The notes below the pieces were generated by a model. That model made no database searches and was not told the origin of the DNA. It saw nothing but the letters and a program-made list of their open reading frames with translations. Below, in pieces: positions 37,463 to 46,090 of a stretch of 64,000 nucleotides of DNA. Position 1 is the first letter of the stretch. Each line of letters opens with the position of its first letter. The position numbers and the translations under genes are program-made. The DNA is from Mycolicibacterium poriferae (lineage in GTDB: Bacteria > Actinomycetota > Actinomycetes > Mycobacteriales > Mycobacteriaceae), in assembly GCF_010728325.1 (NCBI RefSeq), contig NZ_AP022570.1:4774001-4838000 (forward strand). The letters are read 5' to 3'.

Positions 37463-39156
37463 CGCGTCCCGTCGGCCTGGTCGTCCTGGTCGTCCTGGTC
37501 GGCCTGGTCGTCCTCGTAGTCCCGGGTATCCCCGTCGTCCTGGTCGTCGCTTGGTTCCCTTAGCCGACCCCCGTCGAGCCGCACCCGCCGCTCGACACCG
37601 ATCCGGTCGAGGAACACCGCGTCGTGACTGACGACGATGAAGGCTCCCCGGTAGGCGGCCAGCGCCGACTCGAGCTGCGCCACGCCGGCCAGGTCGAGGT
37701 TGTTGGTCGGCTCGTCGAGCAGCAGCAGCTGCGGGGCCGGCTCGGCGAACAGTACGCAGGCCAGCGTGGCACGCAGCCGCTCCCCACCCGACAGTGACCC
37801 GGTGGCCGTGTCGACAGTGTCGCCGCGAAACAGGAACTGCGCCAGCAGATGTCGCCGCCGCGTCAACGGCAGGCTCGGTGCCGCCGCGGCCAGGTTCTCG
37901 GCGACCGAGCGGTCGTCGTCGAGCAGGTCCAGCCGCTGCGACAGGTACGCCACCCGACCGGCAGCGACGTGGACGCGGCCGTCCTCCGGTTCGATCTCCC
38001 CCGTCAGGACGCGCAGCAGCGTGGTCTTGCCGGCCCCGTTGGGGCCGGTCAGCGCGATCCGCTCCGGCCCCCGCACCGTCAGTTCCACGCCGTCGAGCAC
38101 GGCGCGTCCGCCACGCGAGACCCGTACATCACTGGCGTGCACCAGTGTTCGCCCGCCGGGCACGGTGGTGTCCGGCAGGTCCAGCACCAGGATGTCGTCG
38201 TCGCGCAACGCCCGCTCGGCATCGTCGAGTTGGTTCCGAGCGTCGTCGATCCGCCGGGCGTGCACTCCGTCACCGCGGCCGGCGGTCTCTTGGGCGCGGC
38301 GTTTCATCGCCCCGGCCACGATCTTCGGCAGGCCGGCGTCGGAGAGTGTGCGCTTGGCGTTGCCGGCCTTGCGGTCGGCCCGCTCGCGGGCCTGCTGCCG
38401 CTGCCGCTTCTCGCGTTTGAGTTGCTGCTCGGCGTTGCGTACCGCGTCGGTGGCGGCCCGCTGAGCCTCGTCGACGGTGGCCAGATAACAACTGAAGTTC
38501 CCGCCGTAGGTGGTGATCCGGCCGTCGCGCAGCTCGGCGATGCGATCCATGCGATCGAGCAGGGCGCGGTCGTGGCTGACGACCACCAGCAGCCCGGTGT
38601 AGTCGTCGAGCGCCGCGTCGAGTCGCTCGCGGGCAGCGGTATCGAGGTTGTTGGTGGGTTCGTCGAGCAGCAGGATGTCGGGGCGGCGCAGCAACTCTCG
38701 CGCCAGTCCGAGGCTGACCACCTCACCCCCGGACAGGGAGCGCAGCGATCGGTCCAGGCTCACCCCGGCCAGGCCGAGCCGGTCGAGTTGTGCGCGAGCC
38801 CGCTCCTCGACGTCCCAGTCCTCACCGATGGCGGTGAACACCCACTCGCCGGCATCGCCGCCGGCCAACGCCTCGAGGGCATCGATCACCGTTGCCACAC
38901 CGAGCAACTCGGCCACGCTGCGGTCGTCGAGCATCGGCAGCGTCTGGGGTAGATAGCCCACGGTGCCGTCGACGACGATCGAACCGCTCGACGGCGTGAG
39001 TTCACCGGCGATGAGCCGCAGCAGCGCGCTTTTGCCGGCGCCGTTGCGGGCGACCAGGCCGGTGCGTCCCGGGCCGGGCGTGAACGACAGCTCGGTGAAC
39101 AACGGGGTGCCGTCGTCCCAGCGCAGCGAGACGTCGGACAGGGTGAGAGAAGACAT
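37459..39156 (-). CDS. ABC-F family ATPase (ribosome-associated)
   Basis: 565 residues with two ABC cassettes and no membrane segment: Walker A GRTGLVARNGAGKSALL and ALTGPNGAGKTTLL; signatures LSGGEVVSLGLA and LSGGERLRATLA; Walker B LLLDEPTNNLD twice. The charged interdomain linker (KREKRQRQQARERADRKAGN) is the P-site tRNA interaction motif region of ABC-F proteins. The C terminus carries an unusual Asp/Gln-rich tail (about 530-565) encoded by CCTGGTCGT-type DNA repeats. It could be a ribosome-protection antibiotic-resistance factor or a translation factor; the leader upstream suggests inducible expression. Confidence 0.9.
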   Translation of the reverse strand: MSSLTLSDVSLRWDDGTPLFTELSFTPGPGRTGLVARNGAGKSALLRLIAGELTPSSGSIVVDGTVGYLPQTLPMLDDRSVAELLGVATVIDALEALAGGDAGEWVFTAIGEDWDVEERARAQLDRLGLAGVSLDRSLRSLSGGEVVSLGLARELLRRPDILLLDEPTNNLDTAARERLDAALDDYTGLLVVVSHDRALLDRMDRIAELRDGRITTYGGNFSCYLATVDEAQRAATDAVRNAEQQLKREKRQRQQARERADRKAGNAKRTLSDAGLPKIVAGAMKRRAQETAGRGDGVHARRIDDARNQLDDAERALRDDDILVLDLPDTTVPGGRTLVHASDVRVSRGGRAVLDGVELTVRGPERIALTGPNGAGKTTLLRVLTGEIEPEDGRVHVAAGRVAYLSQRLDLLDDDRSVAENLAAAAPSLPLTRRRHLLAQFLFRGDTVDTATGSLSGGERLRATLACVLFAEPAPQLLLLDEPTNNLDLAGVAQLESALAAYRGAFIVVSHDAVFLDRIGVERRVRLDGGRLREPSDDQDDGDTRDYEDDQADQDDQDDQADGTR

Positions 39157-39216
39157 GCGGGAAGACTCCGAGACGAGGGCGCGAAATTGGCCCGGGACGG
39201 GCGATTGGTTGCGAGC

Positions 39217-39234
39217 TCCGGGGAACTACCCGGA
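39217..39234 (-). promoter_or_regulatory. Hairpin overlapping the end of the leader ORF before the ABC-F gene
   Basis: CCCGGA (39229-39234) and TCCGGG (39217-39222) on the plus strand form a perfect 6-bp stem with a 6-nt loop. In the transcript the loop covers the stop codon of the nine-residue leader ORF. This is a plausible attenuator. Confidence 0.45.
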
Positions 39235-39255
39235 GATGTCTTCTGCTCCCAGCAT
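39226..39255 (-). CDS. Candidate leader peptide MLGAEDISG upstream of the ABC-F gene
   Basis: A nine-codon ORF (ATG at 39255, TAG at 39226-39228) in the 121-bp space between dapE and the ABC-F gene. Its stop codon lies in a GC-rich hairpin. Short ORFs in this position control several antibiotic-inducible ABC-F genes by ribosome stalling. No strong ribosome site is visible; the reading is an inference from position. Confidence 0.35.
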   Translation of the reverse strand: MLGAEDISG

Positions 39256-39275
39256 GGTTGTCACGCTATCGGCTT

Positions 39276-39292
39276 CGTCAACCGGTTAAATA
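39276..39292 (-). promoter_or_regulatory. WhiB7-like promoter element upstream of the ABC-F leader
   Basis: On the minus strand an AT-rich TATTTAA is followed by CCGG and a -35 hexamer TTGACG. WhiB7-dependent mycobacterial promoters have an A/T-rich stretch 3-5 bp upstream of the -35. The -10 region is weak. The element overlaps the 3' end of dapE. Confidence 0.4.
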
Positions 39293-40342
39293 GCGGCGCA
39301 GGGTCTCGGTCACGGCGCCGATCTGGGCGGCATCGACCCGCTCGTCGGCCCGGTGGGCCAGGTTGGGGTCGCCGGGGCCGTAGTTGACGGCCGGGACGCC
39401 CAGCGCCGCGAAGCGGGACACATCGGTCCAGCCGTACTTGGCCCGCACCTGCCCTCCCGCAGCGTTGACCAGTGCGGCCGCGGCGGGTTTCGTCAGTCCC
39501 GGTAGGGCACCGGCGGCCGAGTCGGTGAGCTCGATGTCGACGTCGAGTCCGTCGAGGACATCGCGGACGTGGTCGTAGGCCGCCTCGACAGTGCGATCGG
39601 GAGCGAAGCGGAAATTCACCGTCACCGACGCCGCGTCGGGCACCACGTTCCCCGCGACACCGCCATCCACGCGGACCGCCGACAGCCCCTCGCGGTAGAC
39701 GCAACCGTCGATGTCGACTTCGCGGGCCTGATAGGTGTTGAGCCGCGCGAGCACGGGAGCAAGTTTGTGAATCGCGTTGTCGCCCAGCCAGGATCGGGCG
39801 GAGTGCGCCCGGGTTCCCGCCGCTGACACGATCACGCGCAGCGTGCCCTGGCAGCCGGCCTCGATGAAGCCACCGGAGGGCTCGCCGAGGATCGCGACGT
39901 CGGCGTCCAGCCACTGCGGCAGCTCGCGTTCGATACGACCCAAACCGTTGGCCGTGGCCTCGATCTCCTCGCAGTCGTACATCACCAGCGTGATGTCGTG
40001 GGCGGCGTCGGTGACGGTGGCGGCCAGGTGCAGGAAGACGGCGTCGCCGGATTTCATGTCGGAGGTACCGCAGCCGTGCAGCACCCCGTCCGCCAGCCGG
40101 CTGGGCAGATTGTCGGCGGCGGGCACGGTGTCGATGTGGCCGGCCAGCAGCACCCGCGACGGCCTGCCGAAGTCGGTGCGCGCGAGCACCGCGTCGCCGT
40201 TGCGGACGATTTCGAAGCCGGTGGTCTGGGCGCGCAGCGCGGCCTCGATCTCGTCGGCGATGCGCTTCTCGTGCCGGGATTCGCTGGGGATGTCCACCAA
40301 CGCCGCCGTCAGCGCGACCGGGTCACCGTGTAAGTCGAGCAC
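39278..40342 (-). CDS. dapE: Succinyl-diaminopimelate desuccinylase DapE
   Basis: 354 residues, M20 metallopeptidase family. It hydrolyses N-succinyl-LL-diaminopimelate in lysine/peptidoglycan precursor synthesis. Metal-binding motifs: [14 protein letters not shown] (His/Asp), [16 protein letters not shown] (bridging Asp), MYDCEEIEA (catalytic Glu-Glu), [17 protein letters not shown]. The GTG at 40342 gives the normal 354-residue length; upstream in-frame codons are less likely. In M. tuberculosis dapE and dapD are neighbours; here three genes lie between them. Confidence 0.94.
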   Translation of the reverse strand: MLDLHGDPVALTAALVDIPSESRHEKRIADEIEAALRAQTTGFEIVRNGDAVLARTDFGRPSRVLLAGHIDTVPAADNLPSRLADGVLHGCGTSDMKSGDAVFLHLAATVTDAAHDITLVMYDCEEIEATANGLGRIERELPQWLDADVAILGEPSGGFIEAGCQGTLRVIVSAAGTRAHSARSWLGDNAIHKLAPVLARLNTYQAREVDIDGCVYREGLSAVRVDGGVAGNVVPDAASVTVNFRFAPDRTVEAAYDHVRDVLDGLDVDIELTDSAAGALPGLTKPAAAALVNAAGGQVRAKYGWTDVSRFAALGVPAVNYGPGDPNLAHRADERVDAAQIGAVTETLRRYLTG

Positions 40343-40426
40343 AACAGACCACGGTAGCGGGTCGCCGCGTCGCTGGGTCCGGGTCACCGACGGGGCAGGT
40401 CAAGCTCGGCCCCGCCGGCGACCTCG

Positions 40427-41467
40427 TCAGCCCTCGTAGTCGATGGCCTCGATGAGCGCGGAAGGCTCGTCCATCAGCGCCCAGAACCGGTCTCGGATCG
40501 CCACCGTCAGCGGCCCGGGCTCACCCGCACCGATGGCCTCACCGTCGAGCGTGTTGATGGGGGTGACCCCGCCTGCGGTGGTGACCGCCATGATCTCGTC
40601 GGCCTCGTAGAGCTCGTGGCTGGTGACGTCGCGCAGGGTCGCCTCGACACCCATCGAGTCGGCGATCTCGAAGACCGTCTTGCGGGTGATGCCGGGCAGC
40701 GCGTTGCGCGACGGTGAGGCCAGCTTGCCGTCCTTGACGATGACGACGTTGAAGCCGGGGCCTTCGGCGACGCAGCTGTCGGAGTCCAGCAGGATCGCGG
40801 TGCGCGCCCCCCGGTCCTTGGCTTCGAAGCTGGCCGCGGTCAGGTCGCCCCACTGGTAGTTCTTGATCGTCGGGTCGACGGTGTTGCGCCCCGCCCGCCG
40901 CACGTGGCGCGGCACCACGGCGCTGGTGCCGAAGATCTGCTCGTAGGGGGGAAACGCCCACAGGTAGGGAATCGCGTAGATGTAGACCTGGTGGGTCAGC
41001 TTGGAGAGGTCTTTCTCACCCCGGCGCTTGCCGTAGCCCCGGGTGACGGTCAGGTTGACGAACGACTCCCGCAGCTGTGACAGCGCCACACAGCGTTTCG
41101 TGATGTCGGCCAGTTCGGCCTTGGAGAAGCCGGCGTCCAGGCGCAGCTTGGCTGCACCGTCGAGCAGCCGGTCGAGGTGGTCGTCGAGCCGGAAGATGTT
41201 GCCGTGCCACACATGGGCGACGGTGTAGGTGAGATCCGAATGCCCGAAACCGGTGTCGAAGATCGAGATCTTCGCCTCGGAGGCGGGCAGGTACTCCCCT
41301 TCGATCCAGGCGACCCCGCCGGCGAACGGGCTCGAGCTGTCGAGTTCGTAGTCGCTGTACTGGATCACCGAACCGGGCGGGGTGTCTTCCCGGATGGCGC
41401 CGGGCTCCACGGCGACGAGGTTGGAGGAGCCGGTGTTTGAGGCGGCGAGGTCGGAAACAGAAGTCAT
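40427..41467 (-). CDS. (R)-selective amine transaminase, PLP fold type IV
   Basis: 346-residue class IV aminotransferase (branched-chain/D-amino-acid aminotransferase fold). Catalytic Lys202 lies in DPTIKNYQWGDLT, the PLP-ring Glu in VAEGPGFNVV (Glu235), and the phosphate cup in VTTAGGVTP (Thr296-Thr297). The order YSDYELDSSSPFAGGVAWIEG, FGHSDLTYTVAHVWHG and TTAGG is the pattern of (R)-amine transaminases such as the Arthrobacter ATA-117 type, and the whole protein closely resembles the M. vanbaalenii enzyme as I remember it. Such enzymes move an amino group between chiral (R)-amines and pyruvate. It follows the APC permease by 23 bp. A branched-chain aminotransferase (IlvE) is the alternative but fits the N-terminal motifs less well. 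Confidence 0.85.
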   Translation of the reverse strand: MTSVSDLAASNTGSSNLVAVEPGAIREDTPPGSVIQYSDYELDSSSPFAGGVAWIEGEYLPASEAKISIFDTGFGHSDLTYTVAHVWHGNIFRLDDHLDRLLDGAAKLRLDAGFSKAELADITKRCVALSQLRESFVNLTVTRGYGKRRGEKDLSKLTHQVYIYAIPYLWAFPPYEQIFGTSAVVPRHVRRAGRNTVDPTIKNYQWGDLTAASFEAKDRGARTAILLDSDSCVAEGPGFNVVIVKDGKLASPSRNALPGITRKTVFEIADSMGVEATLRDVTSHELYEADEIMAVTTAGGVTPINTLDGEAIGAGEPGPLTVAIRDRFWALMDEPSALIEAIDYEG

Positions 41468-41490
41468 GACGAGTTTTTCCTTTGCTTTGG

Positions 41491-42999
41491 TCAGATGCCG
41501 TGGGTCTTGGCGAAGTGGGCGCCGGCCTCACCCTGACGGAGCCGGGACCGTAGCCCGGTCATCCACCAGATGGCTGCGACCACGACGATGCCGAGGAAGA
41601 CCCACTTGTTGGAGGTGAACTGCGGGAGGAACAGCAGCGCGATCGCGACACCGATGAAGACCACCAGCGCCGTCACGTACAGCGGCAGTCGAAACCGGCC
41701 GAGATCGAAGGTGCCTGGCTCACCCTGCGGGATGGTGCCTTTGCGGTAGCCCACCAGCAGGCCGATGGTCTGCAGGATGTAGACGGAGAAGAACAGCAGC
41801 GAGGCGATCCCGATGATGTAGTTGAACGCTTTCTCGTTGACCAAGGCCGACAGCAGCAGCACCGTGGACAGGCAGCCGAGCCCCAGGACGGCATAGGTGG
41901 GGGCCTTGCTCTTCGCCGAAACATGGCGCCAGACATGGGAGAACGGCAGCATGTTGTCGCGGGCCATCGAGTAGGTCAACCGGGTGGCAACCAGGATGTT
42001 GGCCAGTAGGCACGCCAGGATGTTTGTCAGGGCCACGGCGACAATGACTTTGGTGACCACCGGGCCGGCCTGTTGGGTGATGATCTCCTCGATCGGAGCC
42101 GCTGAGTTCGCCTCGACGGCGTCGATGTCGCGGATGGCGAGCACGAAGACCATGTACATCAGCAGCTCGATGACGATCGAGGCGACCAGCGCGCAGAACA
42201 TCGTCTTCGGGACGACGAAGCGGGCGTTCTTGGTCTCCTCGGCCACGTCGGCGCCGGACTCCACCCCGATGAGGCCGAAGAACGGACCGAGTGCGGCCGC
42301 CAGCCAGGCCAGTAGGTAGGAGTCTTTGTCGCCGGCCTCGCCACCGGTGAACAGCACCGACAGCGGCTGGTGGTTCTCCGGCGCCGAGAACGCGATGATC
42401 GCGACCAGCGCGGTGGCTCCGACGGTGATCACCAACTCCAGGCTGACGCCGATGTTGTTGACCATCGTGGCAAACCGCACACCGTAGATGTTGATGAGCA
42501 CGCACACGAACACGACGGCGATCGCGACCAGGATCTGAGCGCTCTGGCTCATGCTCCAGCCGAACAGTCCACCGAGGTAGCCGGACAGGATGAACCCGAC
42601 ACCCGTCATGCCGCACACCCAGCCCATCAGCGCGATCACACCGGTGAACCAGGCCAGATTGGGGCCGTTGATCCGGCTGACCCACTGGTAGGAGTAACCG
42701 GCCAGCGGGAGCTTGGCGGTCAGGTCGGCGGCGATGAACGCCCACAGCGCGAACACCGCACCGGCCAGCAGCAGGGTCCAGACGAACGGGCCGCCCGCGG
42801 TGAAGTAGCCGGCGCCGAAACCGGTGAACACCGCGGTGGTGGCGCTGATGGTGGCGAAGCCGATGGCGAACGAGGCCAATGTGCCGACCGAGCGGTCCAG
42901 CTTCTGGGTGTAGCCCAGCTCGGCGAGCTTGGCGTCTTCGGCGTTCTTCCCGTCCTTCGGCGGTTGTGAATGAGTGGTTGCTGCCACTGCGTCAGTCAT
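41491..42999 (-). CDS. APC family amino acid/amine permease
   Basis: 502 residues with about 12 membrane helices. After a hydrophilic N terminus, LDRSVGTLASFAIGFATISATTAVFTGFG is the APC helix-1 substrate-binding region, followed by GLGVESGADVAEETKNA-type helix-6/7 sequence (GVESGADVAEETKNARF) conserved in GABA/polyamine/amino-acid permeases of the ACT subfamily. Start at the ATG 42999 with GGAG 5 nt upstream. It sits between the LysR gene and the transaminase on the same strand, so it probably imports the amine or amino acid the transaminase acts on. Confidence 0.92.
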   Translation of the reverse strand: MTDAVAATTHSQPPKDGKNAEDAKLAELGYTQKLDRSVGTLASFAIGFATISATTAVFTGFGAGYFTAGGPFVWTLLLAGAVFALWAFIAADLTAKLPLAGYSYQWVSRINGPNLAWFTGVIALMGWVCGMTGVGFILSGYLGGLFGWSMSQSAQILVAIAVVFVCVLINIYGVRFATMVNNIGVSLELVITVGATALVAIIAFSAPENHQPLSVLFTGGEAGDKDSYLLAWLAAALGPFFGLIGVESGADVAEETKNARFVVPKTMFCALVASIVIELLMYMVFVLAIRDIDAVEANSAAPIEEIITQQAGPVVTKVIVAVALTNILACLLANILVATRLTYSMARDNMLPFSHVWRHVSAKSKAPTYAVLGLGCLSTVLLLSALVNEKAFNYIIGIASLLFFSVYILQTIGLLVGYRKGTIPQGEPGTFDLGRFRLPLYVTALVVFIGVAIALLFLPQFTSNKWVFLGIVVVAAIWWMTGLRSRLRQGEAGAHFAKTHGI

Positions 43000-43101
43000 G
43001 GGCACTCCAGGTCAATGCGTGGGATCGGATACCTGAAGACAGAGAACAGTCATCCGCCCGACATCGGAAGTTCGATCATTTGATGTGGTGATAAACGCAC
43101 G

Positions 43102-44022
43102 TTATAAGTCGCCGTCCGGTGGCTCCCGGTCGCCGGTCTCCCCGAAATTCCACTGCGTTTGGACATGGCGGACCAGGGCCTCGGCCTGCGGACTGAGCAC
43201 CGCCGGATGCCACGCGAGCGCGGTGTGGCTGGGCGGACGGTCGGCGATCGGCACGTAGACGATCCCGGGCCGGTCGTAGAACCGGGCCACCGAGGACGTG
43301 GTGAAGCTGATCCCCAGACCGCGCGCGATGGCCGTCGTCTCCGCCTCGTATGTCGCCGCGACCGCTGCGATGTTCGGCGGCCGGTTACCGCGCACGTCCA
43401 TGGCCAGCCAGTAGTCTCGCCAGCTCCCCGCGGTCAGGGGCGCGCACACGATCGGGTCGTCGAGCAGCTCGGTGATGGCCACCTCGGATCGCTGCGCCAG
43501 TCGGTGATCGCGCGGCAGGCACGCCACCCACGACTCGGAATCCAGGACGAGCATGCGGTGCTCGGGCAGGTCCACGGGCGGCCGAATGATGGCAACCTCG
43601 GTGGTGCCGTCGGCGAGACCCGCGGTCGGATCGGCGAAGTCGAACTCGATGGGTTCCACCCTGACGAACGGATAGGCGGCCTCGAAGTGGCGGACCAGCC
43701 GGAACAACAGGTCGGCGCCCGTACCGATGAGGTAGCCGACCCGCAGCACACCGCGGCGGGTCCCCGACAGCATGACCAGGTTGTCCACCACCGCGTCGAC
43801 ACCGGACAGGGCCTGCCGCACCTGGGGCAGCCACGCCGCGCCGAGATCGGTCAGCCCGACCTCGCGGGTGTTGCGCCGGAACAGCACGACGCCGAACTGC
43901 TGCTCGAGTTGTTTGATCGCTGTCGACAGCGCGGGTTGGGTGATGAACAGTTTCTCCGCCGCCCGCCGATAGTTCAGCTCCTCGCCGAGGACGGCGAAAT
44001 ACCGCAGCTGGCGCAGCGTCAC
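43102..44022 (-). CDS. LysR family transcriptional regulator
   Basis: About 306 residues. N-terminal winged HTH (LRQLRYFAVLGEELNYRRAAEKLFI, TQPALSTAIKQLEQQFG, VVLFRRNTREVGLTDLG) and a C-terminal periplasmic-binding-protein-like effector domain. The start is not clean: the GTG at 44022 is the only standard start close to the conserved domain, but the perfect AGGAGG at 44041-44046 is 18 nt before it, and an in-frame ATC or ACG lies at normal spacing. Same strand as the permease and transaminase, 102 bp upstream of the permease; likely controls them. Divergent from dapD. Confidence 0.9.
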   Translation of the reverse strand: MTLRQLRYFAVLGEELNYRRAAEKLFITQPALSTAIKQLEQQFGVVLFRRNTREVGLTDLGAAWLPQVRQALSGVDAVVDNLVMLSGTRRGVLRVGYLIGTGADLLFRLVRHFEAAYPFVRVEPIEFDFADPTAGLADGTTEVAIIRPPVDLPEHRMLVLDSESWVACLPRDHRLAQRSEVAITELLDDPIVCAPLTAGSWRDYWLAMDVRGNRPPNIAAVAATYEAETTAIARGLGISFTTSSVARFYDRPGIVYVPIADRPPSHTALAWHPAVLSPQAEALVRHVQTQWNFGETGDREPPDGDL

Positions 44023-44087
44023 GTCGACGGTCGTGATGGGCCTCCTACCTGCTCGCGGACGGTGTGAAGCGATGCTAGGCGCACCGG

Positions 44088-44093
44088 TAACCT
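44088..44093 (+). promoter_or_regulatory. Predicted -10 box of dapD
   Basis: TAACCT ends 8 nt before the GTG start at 44102. No Shine-Dalgarno sequence is visible, so a leaderless dapD mRNA is likely. No convincing -35 hexamer was seen. Confidence 0.35.
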
Positions 44094-44101
44094 GAAGCAC
44101 C

Positions 44102-45055
44102 GTGACTTCTGCATCTGGTGCATCTGGGATTGGGCTGGCGACGCTCGCGGCGGACGGATCCGTCCTGGACACCTGGTTCCCGGCTCCCGAACTCAGCGAC
44201 GACGGCCCGTCGGGCACGGTGCGGCTGTCGGTGGCCGAAGTACCCGACGAGCTCGCCGAACTGGTCGGCACCGACGACGACCGCGGCGTCGAGGTCGTCG
44301 CGGTGCGCACGGTGATCGAGTCACTCGACGACAAGGCCGTCGACGCCTACGACGCGTACCTCCGCCTGCATCTGCTGTCGCATCGCCTGGTGCCTCCGCA
44401 CGGGCTGAACGCCGACGGATTCTTCGGCGTGCTGACCAACGTGGTGTGGACCAACCGCGGCCCGTGCGCCGTCGACGGCTTCGAGAGCGTGCGCGCGCGG
44501 TTGCGCCGTCGCGGCCCGGTCACCGTCTACGGTGTGGACAAGTTCCCCCGCATGGTCGACTACGTGCTGCCGTCCGGGGTTCGCATCGCCGACGCCGACC
44601 GGGTGCGCCTGGGCGCGCACCTCGCGTCGGGCACCACCGTGATGCACGAGGGGTTCGTCAACTACAACGCCGGCACGCTGGGCAACTCGATGGTCGAGGG
44701 CCGCATCTCGGCCGGCGTCGTCGTCGGCGACGGATCCGACGTCGGCGGCGGCGCGTCGATCATGGGCACCCTGTCCGGTGGCGGCACCGAGGTGATCTCG
44801 GTGGGCCAACGCTGTCTGCTGGGCGCCAACGCCGGGTTGGGCATCTCGCTCGGGGACGACTGCGTGATCGAGGCCGGGCTGTACGTCACCGCCGGAACCA
44901 AGGTGCAGACCGGCGACGGTCAGACCGTCAAGGCCCGCGAGCTGTCGGGAGCGAACAACCTGTTGTTCCGGCGCAATTCGGTGACCGGTGCCGTCGAGGT
45001 CGTCAAGCGAGACGGCACCGGCATCACGCTCAACGAGGCCCTGCACGCCAACTGA
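44102..45055 (+). CDS. dapD: Tetrahydrodipicolinate N-succinyltransferase DapD
   Basis: 317 residues, actinobacterial DapD. A mixed N-terminal domain is followed by a left-handed parallel beta-helix with hexapeptide repeats ([54 protein letters not shown]) and the substrate-loop Glu-Gly region. It adds succinate to tetrahydrodipicolinate in the DAP/lysine pathway; DapC and DapE, also in this window, do the next steps. It starts at a GTG without a visible ribosome site. It matches Rv1201c. Confidence 0.95.
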   Translation: MTSASGASGIGLATLAADGSVLDTWFPAPELSDDGPSGTVRLSVAEVPDELAELVGTDDDRGVEVVAVRTVIESLDDKAVDAYDAYLRLHLLSHRLVPPHGLNADGFFGVLTNVVWTNRGPCAVDGFESVRARLRRRGPVTVYGVDKFPRMVDYVLPSGVRIADADRVRLGAHLASGTTVMHEGFVNYNAGTLGNSMVEGRISAGVVVGDGSDVGGGASIMGTLSGGGTEVISVGQRCLLGANAGLGISLGDDCVIEAGLYVTAGTKVQTGDGQTVKARELSGANNLLFRRNSVTGAVEVVKRDGTGITLNEALHAN

Positions 45056-45121
45056 TTTCCTGCGGGCGGCGCGACGGCACGTCTGTTGACGGTTCGCGCC
45101 GGCCCAGGCAGATTGAGCAAC

Positions 45122-46090
45122 GTGTATCGCCCCACCTCCCTCGCCGGCGCCGACAGCGGCGGCCTGGGTAGGCAGCGCGCACGATTGTTGCGGATCTATC
45201 TGGGCGCAACGACATTTCTCTACCTGTACGGCGTGGTGTTCACGTTGTTCCCGGTGCGCACCGATCTGCGTTTCGCAAATCCGGCCGGCGGGATCGTCGC
45301 CATCGCGCTCGGCGTGATGGCGCTCGTATGGCTCGCGTTCCGGCCGGACCGGGTGGCCCCGGCCATCGTCTGCGCCATCGCGGCCACTCCCATCGTGATG
45401 GCATTTCACGTCACGCTCACCGCCGAATACATGTGCCTGATCGCGCCGATGTTCCTGGCGATGTACCTGCGGGCGTTCCATCCACCTGGGCAGGCGTGGA
45501 CGATGATCGCTGCCCTCACGCTGGCCTGCCTGATCGCCGTGGGTGTCGCGCCCGCCCCGCACGTCGGCGTGATCACCTTCCTCATCATCGCCGTGGCCAT
45601 CGTCGGAGCGGCCGAGTCGTTCGGCGTGCTGATTCGGGCGATGTTCGCCGCCGCCTGCACCGACCCGCTCACCGGACTGCTCAACCGGGCAGGCTGGGAA
45701 GTCGGAACGACGTCGCTGCTGAAGCGATTTCAGTCCGATCCGGTGGCGGTCACCGTCGTCGCCCTCGACATCGACGGGCTCAAGGCTCTCAACGACACCT
45801 ACGGGCATCTGGCCGGAGACCGTCGCATCACCGACTACGCCGACCACTGGAAGCACGCCCTGCCCAGGGACGCGGTGCTGGCCCGGCTCGGAGGAGACGA
45901 GTTCGCCGCCTGCATCACCGGGGATCGCGTCCAAGAATTCCTGGACGCGATCGAACGCCATACCCCCGAGGTCAGCGTCGGGGTCGCGACGCGGAGCTCA
46001 TCGGACGCGCGCGTCACCGAGTTGTACGCCGAAGCCGACGCCGCGCTGTACCGGAGCAGAGGGCGGCCGCTGCGCGACGAGCGCCGCTAG
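45122..46090 (+). CDS. Membrane-bound diguanylate cyclase (GGDEF)
   Basis: 322 residues: about six membrane segments in the first ~175 residues (a MASE-like sensor), then a GGDEF domain beginning CTDPLTGLLNRAGWEV. The active-site motif LARLGGDEFAAC is intact (residues 257-261), and the metal-binding ALDIDGLKALNDTYGH is present. The inhibitory I-site is not: the R-x-x-D expected before GGDEF reads R-D-A-V. It should make cyclic di-GMP without product feedback. Start taken at the GTG 45122; weak ribosome site. The stop overlaps the convergent VanY-like gene by 4 bp. Confidence 0.88.
   Translation: MYRPTSLAGADSGGLGRQRARLLRIYLGATTFLYLYGVVFTLFPVRTDLRFANPAGGIVAIALGVMALVWLAFRPDRVAPAIVCAIAATPIVMAFHVTLTAEYMCLIAPMFLAMYLRAFHPPGQAWTMIAALTLACLIAVGVAPAPHVGVITFLIIAVAIVGAAESFGVLIRAMFAAACTDPLTGLLNRAGWEVGTTSLLKRFQSDPVAVTVVALDIDGLKALNDTYGHLAGDRRITDYADHWKHALPRDAVLARLGGDEFAACITGDRVQEFLDAIERHTPEVSVGVATRSSSDARVTELYAEADAALYRSRGRPLRDERR

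Noticed and set aside
39278..40387. Longer DapE start at 40387
   Set aside because: The extra 15 residues are not part of the conserved DapE N terminus; the GTG at 40342 gives the usual 354 residues.
44321..45961. 546-codon open frame on the minus strand
   Set aside because: Lies antisense to dapD and the GGDEF gene, both of which have complete family motifs.
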